Source of the DNA: Thiotrichaceae bacterium
GTDB taxonomy: Bacteria > Pseudomonadota > Gammaproteobacteria > Thiotrichales > Thiotrichaceae
Direction: 5' to 3'
Assembly (NCBI GenBank): GCA_026992705.1
Contig: JALWYT010000215.1
Location: forward strand, 1 to 17,121
DNA: 17,121 nucleotides
Shown: piece by piece, positions 7,306-14,313 of the stretch
How the letters are laid out: each line of letters begins with the position of its first letter
Numbering within the stretch: position 1 is the first letter of the stretch
Made by a program: the position numbers and the translations under genes
The notes under the pieces: model-generated
The model's database searches: none
The model's input: only the letters and a program-made list of their open reading frames with translations
Told to the model about the DNA's origin: nothing

Positions 7306-8285
7306 TAGCTATTCTCCAATACACTTATCCAACAATTTTCAAGCATTGTTTGGGATTGGTTAATGACTTCAAGTTTAGTTTTAAATTCCTCTGGATCTTT
7401 TACCTGCGTGATCTCTCCTTCACGTGGATTTAGTTTATCTTTTAAGCGTGATAGCCAAAAACGCAAAGCAGCCGCTCTTAGCATGGCAAACCAATAACGA
7501 TGTTCATTCTGACTTAATGGGCGAACACGGTGATACGCATTAAGCAAAATAGAAAGTTTTTGCTCATTAATTGTGCCGTCAGGGGAGTAGCACCAATCAT
7601 TCGCAACAACGGCTATATCAAACAAAAAGTTGTCGTTGCAGGCATAATATAAGTCGATAATTCCACTGAGCGTATCGCCATCAAACATGGCATTATCACG
7701 GAATAAATCAGCATGAATAACACCACTTGGTAAGCTGTTATAAGCAATCACTTTCTGAGCTTGTAGCTCTATTTCTAGTATTTTTTTATCTGCAGACGTT
7801 AGCTTATTTTGTTGCAATAACTCTTCTCCTATTTGGTTTCGCCATTTAAAACCACGATCAGGCTGACGCTTATACGGAAAATGTTTCGTAGCAATGTGCA
7901 TTTTTGCCAATGCAGTTCCAATGGCTTCGCATTGAACAAAATTAGGTTCTTGCTTTAATAAAGTTGCTCCCTTTAAACGGGTCACTAATGAAGCAGGTTT
8001 ACCATTAAGTATCGATAGAACATCACCTGTTCTTTGTTTGATAGGTTTAGCTGTTGGTACATCTGCACTGGCTAGGGTTTCCATTAATGCTAGAAAATAA
8101 CTGAGTTCTTCTTTTTTATGATGCTCAAATAAGGTCAACACATAGCGACCTTGTGTGGTATCCACAAAATAATTTGTATTTTCAATACCCGCTGAAATAC
8201 CTTCTAATGTTTGCAATTCACCAATATTATATTGTTTAAGAAAGTGGCTTAGTTCACTTTCTGTCACAGGTGTATAAACCGACAT
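7305..8285 (-). CDS. thrB: Homoserine kinase, APH-like (ThrB)
   Basis: A 326-residue cytoplasmic enzyme that phosphorylates L-homoserine in threonine synthesis. It is of the aminoglycoside-phosphotransferase-like type (homoserine kinase type II of Pseudomonas and many other proteobacteria), not the GHMP type of E. coli. It begins SVYTPVTESELSHFL, the characteristic opening, followed by GIENTNYFV (33-41). The catalytic loop is HADLFRDN (191-198; catalytic Asp193, Asn198) and the metal-binding Asp is Asp211 in IIDLYY. Length is normal. It follows the lipoprotein gene by 7 bases and overlaps tusA by one base. The ribosome-binding site is poor, consistent with coupled translation inside the operon. 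Confidence 0.93.
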   Translation of the reverse strand: MSVYTPVTESELSHFLKQYNIGELQTLEGISAGIENTNYFVDTTQGRYVLTLFEHHKKEELSYFLALMETLASADVPTAKPIKQRTGDVLSILNGKPASLVTRLKGATLLKQEPNFVQCEAIGTALAKMHIATKHFPYKRQPDRGFKWRNQIGEELLQQNKLTSADKKILEIELQAQKVIAYNSLPSGVIHADLFRDNAMFDGDTLSGIIDLYYACNDNFLFDIAVVANDWCYSPDGTINEQKLSILLNAYHRVRPLSQNEHRYWFAMLRAAALRFWLSRLKDKLNPREGEITQVKDPEEFKTKLEVINQSQTMLENCWISVLENS

Positions 8286-8292
8286 AAACTTA

Positions 8293-8610
8293 TTACCATC
8301 TACCTATTGTAAAACTTCCAATCATGGGTTTTTGTGGATCACGGTGAGCATTTTCTTTAGAGTCTGCTAACGTAGGGTCAACTAAGGTATAACCATTTTG
8401 ACTCCCACTGGGAATATAGCGAGCCTCTGAACTCATTGCTCTAACTCTTTCTTCCTGAATAGTACCAAATTTGCCTTCTTGCTTGATAACTTCAGGCTTT
8501 AATCGTTGCTTTTGTTGTACTTGTTCAGGGCTACCTGCATTACTGGAACAGCCTGCTAATATGCTAACTAGCATCAGCGATAAGCCGAGTAAAGTTTGTT
8601 GCTTAACCAT
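8293..8610 (-). CDS. Small lipoprotein of unknown function
   Basis: A 105-residue putative lipoprotein. From ATG 8610 it starts MVKQQTLLGLSLMLVSILAG with the lipobox LAGC at 18-21, lipidated at Cys21. Ser-Ser follows, which suggests outer-membrane sorting by the +2 rule. The mature part is short, polar and Gln/Lys-rich, without cysteines, and ends MIGSFTIGRW; I recognise no domain. A longer reading frame opens at 8664, but it would overlap the LOG gene and place charged residues ahead of the signal peptide. The ATG at 8610 has GGAG with 7-base spacing and begins one base after the LOG stop, so it is preferred. It sits in the operon between the LOG gene and thrB, where some gammaproteobacteria have small unrelated envelope genes. 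Confidence 0.8.
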   Translation of the reverse strand: MVKQQTLLGLSLMLVSILAGCSSNAGSPEQVQQKQRLKPEVIKQEGKFGTIQEERVRAMSSEARYIPSGSQNGYTLVDPTLADSKENAHRDPQKPMIGSFTIGRW

Positions 8611-8611
8611 T

Positions 8612-9334
8612 TTATAGCTCCATAAATTTTGCTTGTTCTTCTTGTGAAGGTTCAGTATTTTCATTATAGTGTTTTATGATTAAATCGATGATTTCATCGG
8701 CATCATCTGCGAGTCTCATCAAGTCTAAATCATTGGACGAAATTGTACCCTCAACAACTAGCGTTTGCCTGAACCAGTCCAATAAACCACTCCAGAATGG
8801 TGTATTCACTAAAACGATTGGAATTCGACGTGTTTTTCCTGTTTGTACTAATGTTAAAATTTCTGCCAGTTCATCTAATGTACCAAACCCGCCTGGCATA
8901 ACCACATAAGCACAGGCATATTTGACAAACATTACTTTGCGAGAAAAAAAGTGACGGAAATATAAGGAAATATCTTGATAGTCATTAGAGCGTTGTTCAT
9001 GGGGTAATTGAATATTAATACCGATACTAGGTGATTTACCTTGTTGTGCCCCTTTATTCGCTGCCTCCATAATTCCAGGTCCACCACCGCTGACGATTGA
9101 AAAGCCTGCATCCGATAATTTCTGTGCGATTTCTTCAGCTAAAAGATAATTTGCATCATCGCTTGCTGTGCGAGCTGAACCGAAAATACTGACTGATGGT
9201 CTGGCTCGTGCTAATCGCTCAAAACCTTCAACAAACTCCCCCATAATCTGAAAAATTTTCCAACTTTCACGAACTAATTCACTATCATCCATCGGCTGCA
9301 TAGCAGGATGGTTAGCTTGTTGTTTTTTATTCAT
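8612..9334 (-). CDS. LOG-family nucleotide phosphoribohydrolase (TIGR00730-like)
   Basis: A 240-residue cytoplasmic Rossmann-fold protein. The family motifs are SIFGSAR (49-55), SGGGPGIMEAANKGA (82-96), the Arg-Lys pair in FSRKVMF (130-136) and PGGFGTLDE (147-155). LOG proteins hydrolyse nucleoside 5'-monophosphates, releasing the base and ribose 5-phosphate; in plants and some bacteria this makes cytokinins, while in most bacteria it is read as purine monophosphate turnover. The 40-residue N-terminal helical lead (about 1-45) is typical of the longer bacterial clade. The start at 9334 has AGGAG at 9345-9341, well spaced. It appears to open the five-gene operon that continues through the lipoprotein, thrB, tusA and CDF genes. 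Confidence 0.9.
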   Translation of the reverse strand: MNKKQQANHPAMQPMDDSELVRESWKIFQIMGEFVEGFERLARARPSVSIFGSARTASDDANYLLAEEIAQKLSDAGFSIVSGGGPGIMEAANKGAQQGKSPSIGINIQLPHEQRSNDYQDISLYFRHFFSRKVMFVKYACAYVVMPGGFGTLDELAEILTLVQTGKTRRIPIVLVNTPFWSGLLDWFRQTLVVEGTISSNDLDLMRLADDADEIIDLIIKHYNENTEPSQEEQAKFMEL

Positions 9335-9353
9335 TATTTACTCCTTGGTGGTT

Positions 9354-9377
9354 TTACTAGCATATTCATACTAGTAA
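9354..9377. repeat. Perfect 7-bp inverted repeat between bolA-like and LOG genes
   Basis: TTACTAG (9354-9360) and CTAGTAA (9371-9377) are exact reverse complements around the 10-base loop CATATTCATA. It lies in the 59-base gap between the BolA/IbaG stop and the LOG start, just ahead of the LOG Shine-Dalgarno sequence. Read in the gene direction it is followed by AAAACC, not a T-run, so an operator or a leader hairpin is more likely than a terminator. Confidence 0.45.
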
Positions 9378-9393
9378 TAGATAAGGGTAATGA

Positions 9394-9639
9394 CTATTGT
9401 TGTGCTTGCCATTGCTCTGGTGTATAAGCCTTAATTGTTAAAGCATGTAGCTCCCCTGATGCAATTAAGTCATTAACTGTTGCATAAACAGTTTGATGTT
9501 TTTTTACAGCTGTCATGTTTTCAAATATTTGGCTAATAACTATCGCTTTGTAGTTACAAGCTTCACCCTCTAAAAATATTTTTGCATCAGGTATTTGACT
9601 TTTAATACGCTCTTTAATCATTGCATCATTAATACTCAT
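9394..9639 (-). CDS. BolA family protein, IbaG-like
   Basis: An 81-residue BolA-family protein. These bind [2Fe-2S] clusters together with monothiol glutaredoxins and influence iron handling, acid resistance and envelope homeostasis. Diagnostic parts are the end segment LHALTIKAYTPEQW (64-77) with invariant His65, the helix VKKHQTVYATV (45-55) and AIVISQIF (32-39). The AYTPEQW ending and short length resemble IbaG (YrbA) more than BolA. Cys28 occupies the variable loop where BolA-type proteins have His or Cys as a cluster ligand. Start at 9639 is supported by AGGG with 7-base spacing. In E. coli ibaG lies near murA and the mla genes; here it precedes the LOG operon by 59 bases, with an inverted repeat between. 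Confidence 0.9.
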   Translation of the reverse strand: MSINDAMIKERIKSQIPDAKIFLEGEACNYKAIVISQIFENMTAVKKHQTVYATVNDLIASGELHALTIKAYTPEQWQAQQ

Positions 9640-9653
9640 TTCATCACCCTAAA

Positions 9654-9682
9654 TTGACAAATATCAAATAATAAGCTAATTT
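9654..9682 (+). promoter_or_regulatory. Candidate sigma70 promoter for the 71-residue membrane protein
   Basis: TTGACA at 9654-9659 is a perfect -35 box; 17 bases later TAATTT (9677-9682) matches the -10 consensus at only three of six positions. It lies 50-80 bases upstream of the ATG at 9735 and points toward it. Confidence 0.35.
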
Positions 9683-9734
9683 TATCTGAAAAATATTAAC
9701 TAATTAACCAGAAAAATAATTATCGAGAAGAAGA

Positions 9735-9950
9735 ATGAAGGATTTTGTATCTATTGTCCAATGGAGTGCCGTCTCCATATTACTTTTTTTAAGTGGATTT
9801 GAATTAGCTGCTCAACATATTGGGAATAATTTGGCATGGAGCGAAATAAACTGGTCATTACCAATATTCTATTGGTTACTTTGCTTTTTTATTATTCATT
9901 TTAAGCGGTTAGTAACATTTGAAAAACGATATAAAGCGATTAATTCTTAA
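9735..9950 (+). CDS. Small two-helix membrane protein of unknown function
   Basis: A 71-residue protein with two predicted membrane helices, about residues 6-26 and 41-57, joined by a short loop with Asn, Glu and Trp. The C-terminal tail KRLVTFEKRYK is basic, so both ends are probably cytoplasmic. I recognise no family. Support for a real gene: its own strand and intergenic space, purine-rich GAGAAGAAGA directly before the ATG, and a candidate promoter upstream. It is divergent from the BolA-like gene and converges on hemW. No partner is evident. Confidence 0.6.
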   Translation: MKDFVSIVQWSAVSILLFLSGFELAAQHIGNNLAWSEINWSLPIFYWLLCFFIIHFKRLVTFEKRYKAINS

Positions 9951-10015
9951 GAAACAAGGTAATTGTAATTACTAACGCATTGTAGATTATTTAGCAGTTA
10001 TGTAAATTGATTTTA

Positions 10016-11161
10016 CTATGGCAAAAATAAAGGTATTAACTCATTTAAAAACTGCCAACCTAGAGAAGTAGCTTGTAATTGTTTATCATTATTAATCAAT
10101 AAGCCTTTGTTAATTGCTAGTTGTCGTTGAGCTTCTATTATTTGTTTATCTAAGCCTGTTCTTTCTGTAAACAACCTCAACGGCACACCTTGTTTTAATC
10201 GCAACGCATTGAGCATAAACTCAAAAGGCAGATCTTCAGTATTAAGCTGTTCGGTTTTACAACGCGGTTTGCCTTGCTGACAAGCATTCATATATTGCTT
10301 AGGGTGCTTGTATTTAAAATAGCGTTCAATCTTCCCTCCTTGTTGATTAGTAATTTTACCGTGAGCTCCTGCTCCAATTGCTACATAGTCACCAAATTCC
10401 CAATAATTTCTATTGTGCTTGCATTGATGAGAAGCCTTTGCATAGGCAGAGACTTCATATTGTTGATAACCTGATTGTTCTAAGTGCTGAATTCCCACCT
10501 CTTGTGTACCTGCAATTGTATCATCATTGGGTAGAGTAGGTGGTTGATAGTGAAATAAGGTATTTGGTTCGATCGTAAGTTGATACCATGAAAGATGTGT
10601 TGGCTCACAAGCAATAGCCTGCTGCAAATCCGCTAATGCTTGCTGCTGGGTTTGTTCTGGTAAGCCAAACATCAAATCCAGATTAATATTATCAAACCCT
10701 GCTTGTTTCGCAATTTCTACTGCTTGCAAGGCTTCTTGAGCATTATGAATTCGCCCTAGAATTTTTAACTGTTGTGGTTGGAAGCTTTGAATACCAATAG
10801 ATAAGCGGTTAATCCCAATTTCACGATATTGCTTAAAACGCTGTTGCTCAAATGTACTAGGGTTTGCCTCAAGCGTGATTTCCATTTCAGGTCGCAATGG
10901 CAACATACTTCGTAGGGTAGAAAACAACTGAGCCATGGCATCGGCTGAAAGTAAACTAGGTGTGCCACCACCAATAAAAATAGACTCTAAACATCTGCCC
11001 CAGATATATGGTAACTCAGTTTTTAAATCACGAATTAATGCTTGAATATACTGTTGTTCAGGCAGTTCACCCTGTACTTTATGTGAATTAAAATCACAAT
11101 ACGGACACTTTTGAATACACCAAGGAATGTGGATATAAAGGCTGAGAGGAATAGGGCTCAT
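10016..11161 (-). CDS. hemW: HemW, radical-SAM heme chaperone (HemN-like)
   Basis: A 381-residue radical SAM protein. The [4Fe-4S] motif is C15-IQK-C19-PY-C22 in IHIPWCIQKCPYCDF, with the family-typical CDFNS. Further landmarks are GGGTPSLL (64-71), LSIGIQSF (120-127) and HNRNYW (249-254), the HNxxYW stretch that separates HemW from true coproporphyrinogen oxidase HemN. The length and the short N-terminus before CxxxCxxC also fit HemW. Known members bind heme and insert it into respiratory enzymes; older annotations call it oxygen-independent coproporphyrinogen III oxidase-like. The start at 11161 overlaps the rsmA stop (TAATG), indicating coupling. In many gammaproteobacteria hemW instead follows rdgB. 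Confidence 0.93.
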   Translation of the reverse strand: MSPIPLSLYIHIPWCIQKCPYCDFNSHKVQGELPEQQYIQALIRDLKTELPYIWGRCLESIFIGGGTPSLLSADAMAQLFSTLRSMLPLRPEMEITLEANPSTFEQQRFKQYREIGINRLSIGIQSFQPQQLKILGRIHNAQEALQAVEIAKQAGFDNINLDLMFGLPEQTQQQALADLQQAIACEPTHLSWYQLTIEPNTLFHYQPPTLPNDDTIAGTQEVGIQHLEQSGYQQYEVSAYAKASHQCKHNRNYWEFGDYVAIGAGAHGKITNQQGGKIERYFKYKHPKQYMNACQQGKPRCKTEQLNTEDLPFEFMLNALRLKQGVPLRLFTERTGLDKQIIEAQRQLAINKGLLINNDKQLQATSLGWQFLNELIPLFLP

Positions 11162-11943
11162 TAAAGTAAATTACTTAAATTAACAAAACCCTCAATATCA
11201 ATTTGTTCTGGGCGTAGGTTTGGGTCAATTCCAGTAGTTTTGATTTGTTCACTGCTTAGTAAGTTTTTGAGTGCATTACGTAGAGTTTTGCGACGTTTTG
11301 AGAACGCTTCTTTTACGAGTTTTGATAAAAACTCAGGGTTTTTGGCTTTAAACGGTAAATTATCCCAAGGTGTAATTCGTAATACAGCAGAATCAACTTT
11401 AGGAGGTGGGCTGAAAGCATTGGGTGATACATGAAATAAATACTTTGTTTTACAAAAATACTGAACCATAATGGATAATCGACCATAATTTTTATTGCCT
11501 GGGCTTGCAGTTAGGCGATCAACGACTTCTTTTTGCAACATAAAGTGCATGTCTTTAATGTGCTCACGGTAATTGAGCAGGTGGAATATTACAGGTGTTG
11601 ATATGTTGTAGGGCAAATTTCCGATAATTCGTAGTTTATTATTTGTATTTGTACTTTTCTGTAATGTAGAAAAGTTAAACTGTAAAACATCAACATTATG
11701 GATACGAAGCTGTTGTTTATTTTTAGCTTGTAATCGCTGTACAATGTCTCGATCTATTTCAATAACATCCAATTCACTAACATACTTAAGTAAAGGAAAG
11801 CTTAATGCCCCTAAGCCTGGACCAATTTCTACAATTACATCTTTTTTTTGTGGAGTTATTGCAGAAATAATCTTTTGGATAATATGAGGGTCATGTAGAA
11901 AATGTTGACCAAAGCGTTTTTTAGTGTGATATTTTTTGGACAT
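11161..11943 (-). CDS. rsmA: 16S rRNA dimethyladenosine transferase RsmA (KsgA)
   Basis: A 260-residue SAM-dependent methyltransferase that dimethylates two adjacent adenosines in the last helix of 16S rRNA during small-subunit maturation. Motifs are KKRFGQHFL (8-16), the SAM loop EIGPGLGALS (39-48), the acidic IEIDRD (61-66), the catalytic IGNLPYNIS (107-115) and PPPKVDSAV in the C-terminal half; the last 70 residues form the usual helical domain. Length is normal. The ribosome-binding site is weak. The gene starts 38 bases after the OmpA-like stop, with two palindromes between, and overlaps hemW. Confidence 0.96.
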   Translation of the reverse strand: MSKKYHTKKRFGQHFLHDPHIIQKIISAITPQKKDVIVEIGPGLGALSFPLLKYVSELDVIEIDRDIVQRLQAKNKQQLRIHNVDVLQFNFSTLQKSTNTNNKLRIIGNLPYNISTPVIFHLLNYREHIKDMHFMLQKEVVDRLTASPGNKNYGRLSIMVQYFCKTKYLFHVSPNAFSPPPKVDSAVLRITPWDNLPFKAKNPEFLSKLVKEAFSKRRKTLRNALKNLLSSEQIKTTGIDPNLRPEQIDIEGFVNLSNLL

Positions 11944-11953
11944 TTGATATTCA

Positions 11954-11980
11954 GTAATATATTACAAGCATACGATGCTT
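11954..11980. repeat. Two adjacent palindromes between the OmpA-like gene and rsmA
   Basis: GTAATATATTAC (11954-11965) is a perfect 12-base palindrome. It directly abuts AAGCAT-ACG-ATGCTT (11966-11980), a 6-bp hairpin with a 3-base loop. Together they fill most of the 38-base gap. A termination or attenuation element controlling read-through into rsmA, or an operator, are both possible. No T-run follows. Confidence 0.45.
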
Positions 11981-11981
11981 C

Positions 11982-14129
11982 TTAATTTTCTTTTACAATT
12001 TTTAATTCGACACGACGGTTTTTTGCTCTACCCTCTGATGTGTTATTATCAGCTATTGGCTGACTAAAACCATAGCCTTTTGCTGATAAGTTTTCTGCTT
12101 TAATTCCTTTAGAAATTAAATATTGCATAACAGCTTCTGCTCGTTTTTGTGATAGACGCTTATTAGCGATTTGACTCCCCGTATTATCAGTATGCCCACC
12201 AACCTCTATTTTTAATATAGGATATTTAAGCAATATTGTAGCTGCTTTATCTAATATTGGGTATGAATCTTGAGTTAAATTTGCTGAGCCTGTTTCAAAG
12301 TTAACACCCGTTAAGTTAATAGTTTCGGTTACAGAGCAACCGACTTCATTAACTTGTTCATTTATATTTGTATCAGGGCATAAGTCATTTTCATCACTAA
12401 TGCCATCTTTATCGTTATCAGGTACAATACAACCTCTTTCATCAACACGCTCCTCTTTCAGCGTATCAGGGCACTGGTCTTTGCTATCTACAATACCGTC
12501 TTTGTCAGAGTCAAGTTCACAACCTGATGCGTTAACTTTTGCCCCACTAGGTGTATCAAGACACTGGTCTTTATCATCAATTATACCATCTTGATCTTTA
12601 TCTGCAACACAGCCTGTTTCATCAACTTTTGATCCTTCTGGAGAACTGGGACATTGGTCTTTACTGTCCACAATACCATCTTTGTCAGTATCTAACTCAC
12701 AACCAGACAAATTAACTTTAACATTTTTTGGAGTATTAGGGCATTTATCTTTACCATCAGTCACACCATCATTATCACTATCAAAAACACAACCTGTATC
12801 GTCTACATGTTCACCTTCTGGTGTATCAGGGCACTGGTCTTTGCTATCTACAATACCATCTTTGTCAGAGTCAAGTTCACAACCTGATGCGTTAACTTTT
12901 GCTCCACTAGGTGTATCAGGACACTGGTCTTTATCATCAGTTATACCATCTTGATCTCTATCTGCAACACAACCTGTTGTGTCAACCATAGTATTCTCTG
13001 GCGTATTTGGACATTGATCTTGTTTATCAATTACGCCATCATAATCACTGTCTTGAGTTGCCTCAACTAATGCTCGTTTAGTCTTATTTACTTCATTTTT
13101 TAATACTAATAATTGTTGTTTCATTGTATTTAAAGATGATTCAGATTTTTTCTTCTCATTATCTAAATTACTTAAACAAGCATCTAATTCACTGGTATCA
13201 TTGGCTTGTGATAAAGCTTCATCTAATTGTTTTTGTAAAGCAACTTTTTCCTTATTTGAGTTTTCTAGTGCTATTCGTAACTCATCACTGTCTTGAGTTG
13301 CCTCAACTAATGCTTGTTTAGTCTTGTTTACTTCATTTTTTAATGCTAATAATTGTTGTTTCATTGTATTTAAAGATAATTCAGATTTTTTCTTCTCATT
13401 ATCTAAATTACTTAAACAAGTATCTAATTCACTGGTATCATTGGCTTGTGATAAAGCTTCATCTAATTGTTTTTGTAAAGCAACTTTTTCCTTATTTGAG
13501 TTTTCTAGTGCTGTTCGTAACTCATCAACTTCCTTTAGCTGAGACTCTATTTTTTTAGAGTTTTCCATATTTGCTTTTTCTAAAGCAACTCTTAATTCAT
13601 CAATTTTCTTTGCTTGAATCTCCATAGTTTTAGTACTTTCCATTAATAAAGATTCATGCTGTTTTTTTAACTTTTTTAATTCTGCATAATAATCAATTGT
13701 TGTTGTTTTATTTTGCTGGTCGATTGTCTGATAGGGTGAAGCATAAATCGATGACGTAGAGGATGGAATGGTTGGTTGATACATATTGTAATTATAATGA
13801 TATGCATTACGATTTTGATAAGCATAATTTAGGTACCCCCAGTTATTATAAGTTGGATAGCAATAATACTCCCATTTATCACTGTAAGGGGCTTCTGTTA
13901 TTATTTGATTTTGGGCTTTTATATCATTATAAGTATGATTCGTTTTAGGGTAGTAATAATAAGGGGTATTGGGCTTTGAGGGGTTCCAAGCTGTTGGCCA
14001 AATTGTAGTCACAGCATCGTTAGTCGTAGAAATTATTTGTGATGGCCAAATTGTTGCTTGTTGAGCATACAATGTTGTTATATTAGTCAATACTAGTATT
14101 AGTATTGAGGCGTTTAATTTTTTTATCAT
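11982..14129 (-). CDS. OmpA-family protein with duplicated coiled coil and thrombospondin type-3 repeats
   Basis: A 715-residue envelope protein, numbered from ATG 14129. Residues 1-22 are a signal peptide (cleavage near LYA). Residues 23-150 are rich in Tyr, Asn, Pro and Thr. Residues about 148-360 form a coiled coil, including two near-identical 80-residue copies (203-282 and 283-362). Residues 360-600 hold eight calcium-binding thrombospondin type-3 repeats of 30 residues (one of 31), pattern DxDxDGxxDxxDxCPxTP...GC. The last about 115 residues are an OmpA C-terminal peptidoglycan-binding domain (GHTDNTGS, RLSQKRAEAV, GRAKNRRVEL). It should sit in the outer membrane or periplasm anchored to peptidoglycan, with a long calcium-stiffened arm; no obvious eight-strand barrel is present. 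A GTG at 14135 is open, but GGGAG at 14141-14137 lies 7 bases before the ATG at 14129, which is preferred. Confidence 0.9.
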   Translation of the reverse strand: MIKKLNASILILVLTNITTLYAQQATIWPSQIISTTNDAVTTIWPTAWNPSKPNTPYYYYPKTNHTYNDIKAQNQIITEAPYSDKWEYYCYPTYNNWGYLNYAYQNRNAYHYNYNMYQPTIPSSTSSIYASPYQTIDQQNKTTTIDYYAELKKLKKQHESLLMESTKTMEIQAKKIDELRVALEKANMENSKKIESQLKEVDELRTALENSNKEKVALQKQLDEALSQANDTSELDTCLSNLDNEKKKSELSLNTMKQQLLALKNEVNKTKQALVEATQDSDELRIALENSNKEKVALQKQLDEALSQANDTSELDACLSNLDNEKKKSESSLNTMKQQLLVLKNEVNKTKRALVEATQDSDYDGVIDKQDQCPNTPENTMVDTTGCVADRDQDGITDDKDQCPDTPSGAKVNASGCELDSDKDGIVDSKDQCPDTPEGEHVDDTGCVFDSDNDGVTDGKDKCPNTPKNVKVNLSGCELDTDKDGIVDSKDQCPSSPEGSKVDETGCVADKDQDGIIDDKDQCLDTPSGAKVNASGCELDSDKDGIVDSKDQCPDTLKEERVDERGCIVPDNDKDGISDENDLCPDTNINEQVNEVGCSVTETINLTGVNFETGSANLTQDSYPILDKAATILLKYPILKIEVGGHTDNTGSQIANKRLSQKRAEAVMQYLISKGIKAENLSAKGYGFSQPIADNNTSEGRAKNRRVELKIVKEN
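12330..13052 (-). repeat. Eight 90-bp thrombospondin type-3 coding repeats with a 360-bp higher-order period
   Basis: Eight in-frame units of about 90 bases. Nearly identical stretches recur 360 bases apart, for example around 12481-12590 and 12841-12950, so units 2-3 match units 6-7 better than their direct neighbours. This suggests that a four-unit block was duplicated. Confidence 0.85.
13044..13523 (-). repeat. 240-bp tandem duplication within the coiled-coil coding region
   Basis: Copies at 13044-13283 and 13284-13523 are in frame (80 codons each). Comparing by eye I count six base differences, of which five change the amino acid (R/Q, V/A, S/L, A/T, I/T). Confidence 0.9.
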
Positions 14130-14170
14130 TGCCACGCTCCCATCTATTTAAGACCCTAATTTTGCTAAGA

Positions 14171-14200
14171 ATTCTACCTTATCATTAGGAAATGTAACAA
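14171..14200 (-). promoter_or_regulatory. Candidate sigma70 promoter of the OmpA-like gene
   Basis: On the reverse strand, TTGTTA (14200-14195) and TAGAAT (14176-14171) are separated by 18 bases, matching four and five of six consensus positions. The leader would be about 35 bases, ending in a good GGGAG ribosome-binding site. Confidence 0.4.
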
Positions 14201-14313
14201 TCAAATATTAGAAAACCTATATATTCTAAATAATAAAAAACTATTATCATAGTGGAGTTGAACTATTAAATTAAAAATAGTATTATCACAGCAGTGATTC
14301 TACCTAAGTATGT

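Noticed and set aside
8611..8664. Longer lipoprotein start at 8664
   Set aside because: It would overlap the LOG gene and put a charged extension before a complete lipoprotein signal peptide that has its own GGAG at the right distance.
12400..12954. Plus-strand open frames opposite the OmpA-like gene
   Set aside because: They mirror the repeat codons on the other strand, have no ribosome-binding sites and give Ser/Pro-rich repetitive translations.
12330..13052. Regularly spaced repeats suggestive of a CRISPR array
   Set aside because: The 90-base units are in-frame codons for calcium-binding thrombospondin type-3 repeats inside one long gene; there are no constant-repeat/unique-spacer boundaries.
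13124..13558. Overlapping plus-strand frames opposite the coiled-coil duplication
   Set aside because: They occur in two near-identical copies only because the underlying coding sequence is duplicated.
14130..14135. GTG start for the OmpA-like gene at 14135
   Set aside because: GGGAG is too close to the GTG and ideally placed for the ATG at 14129.
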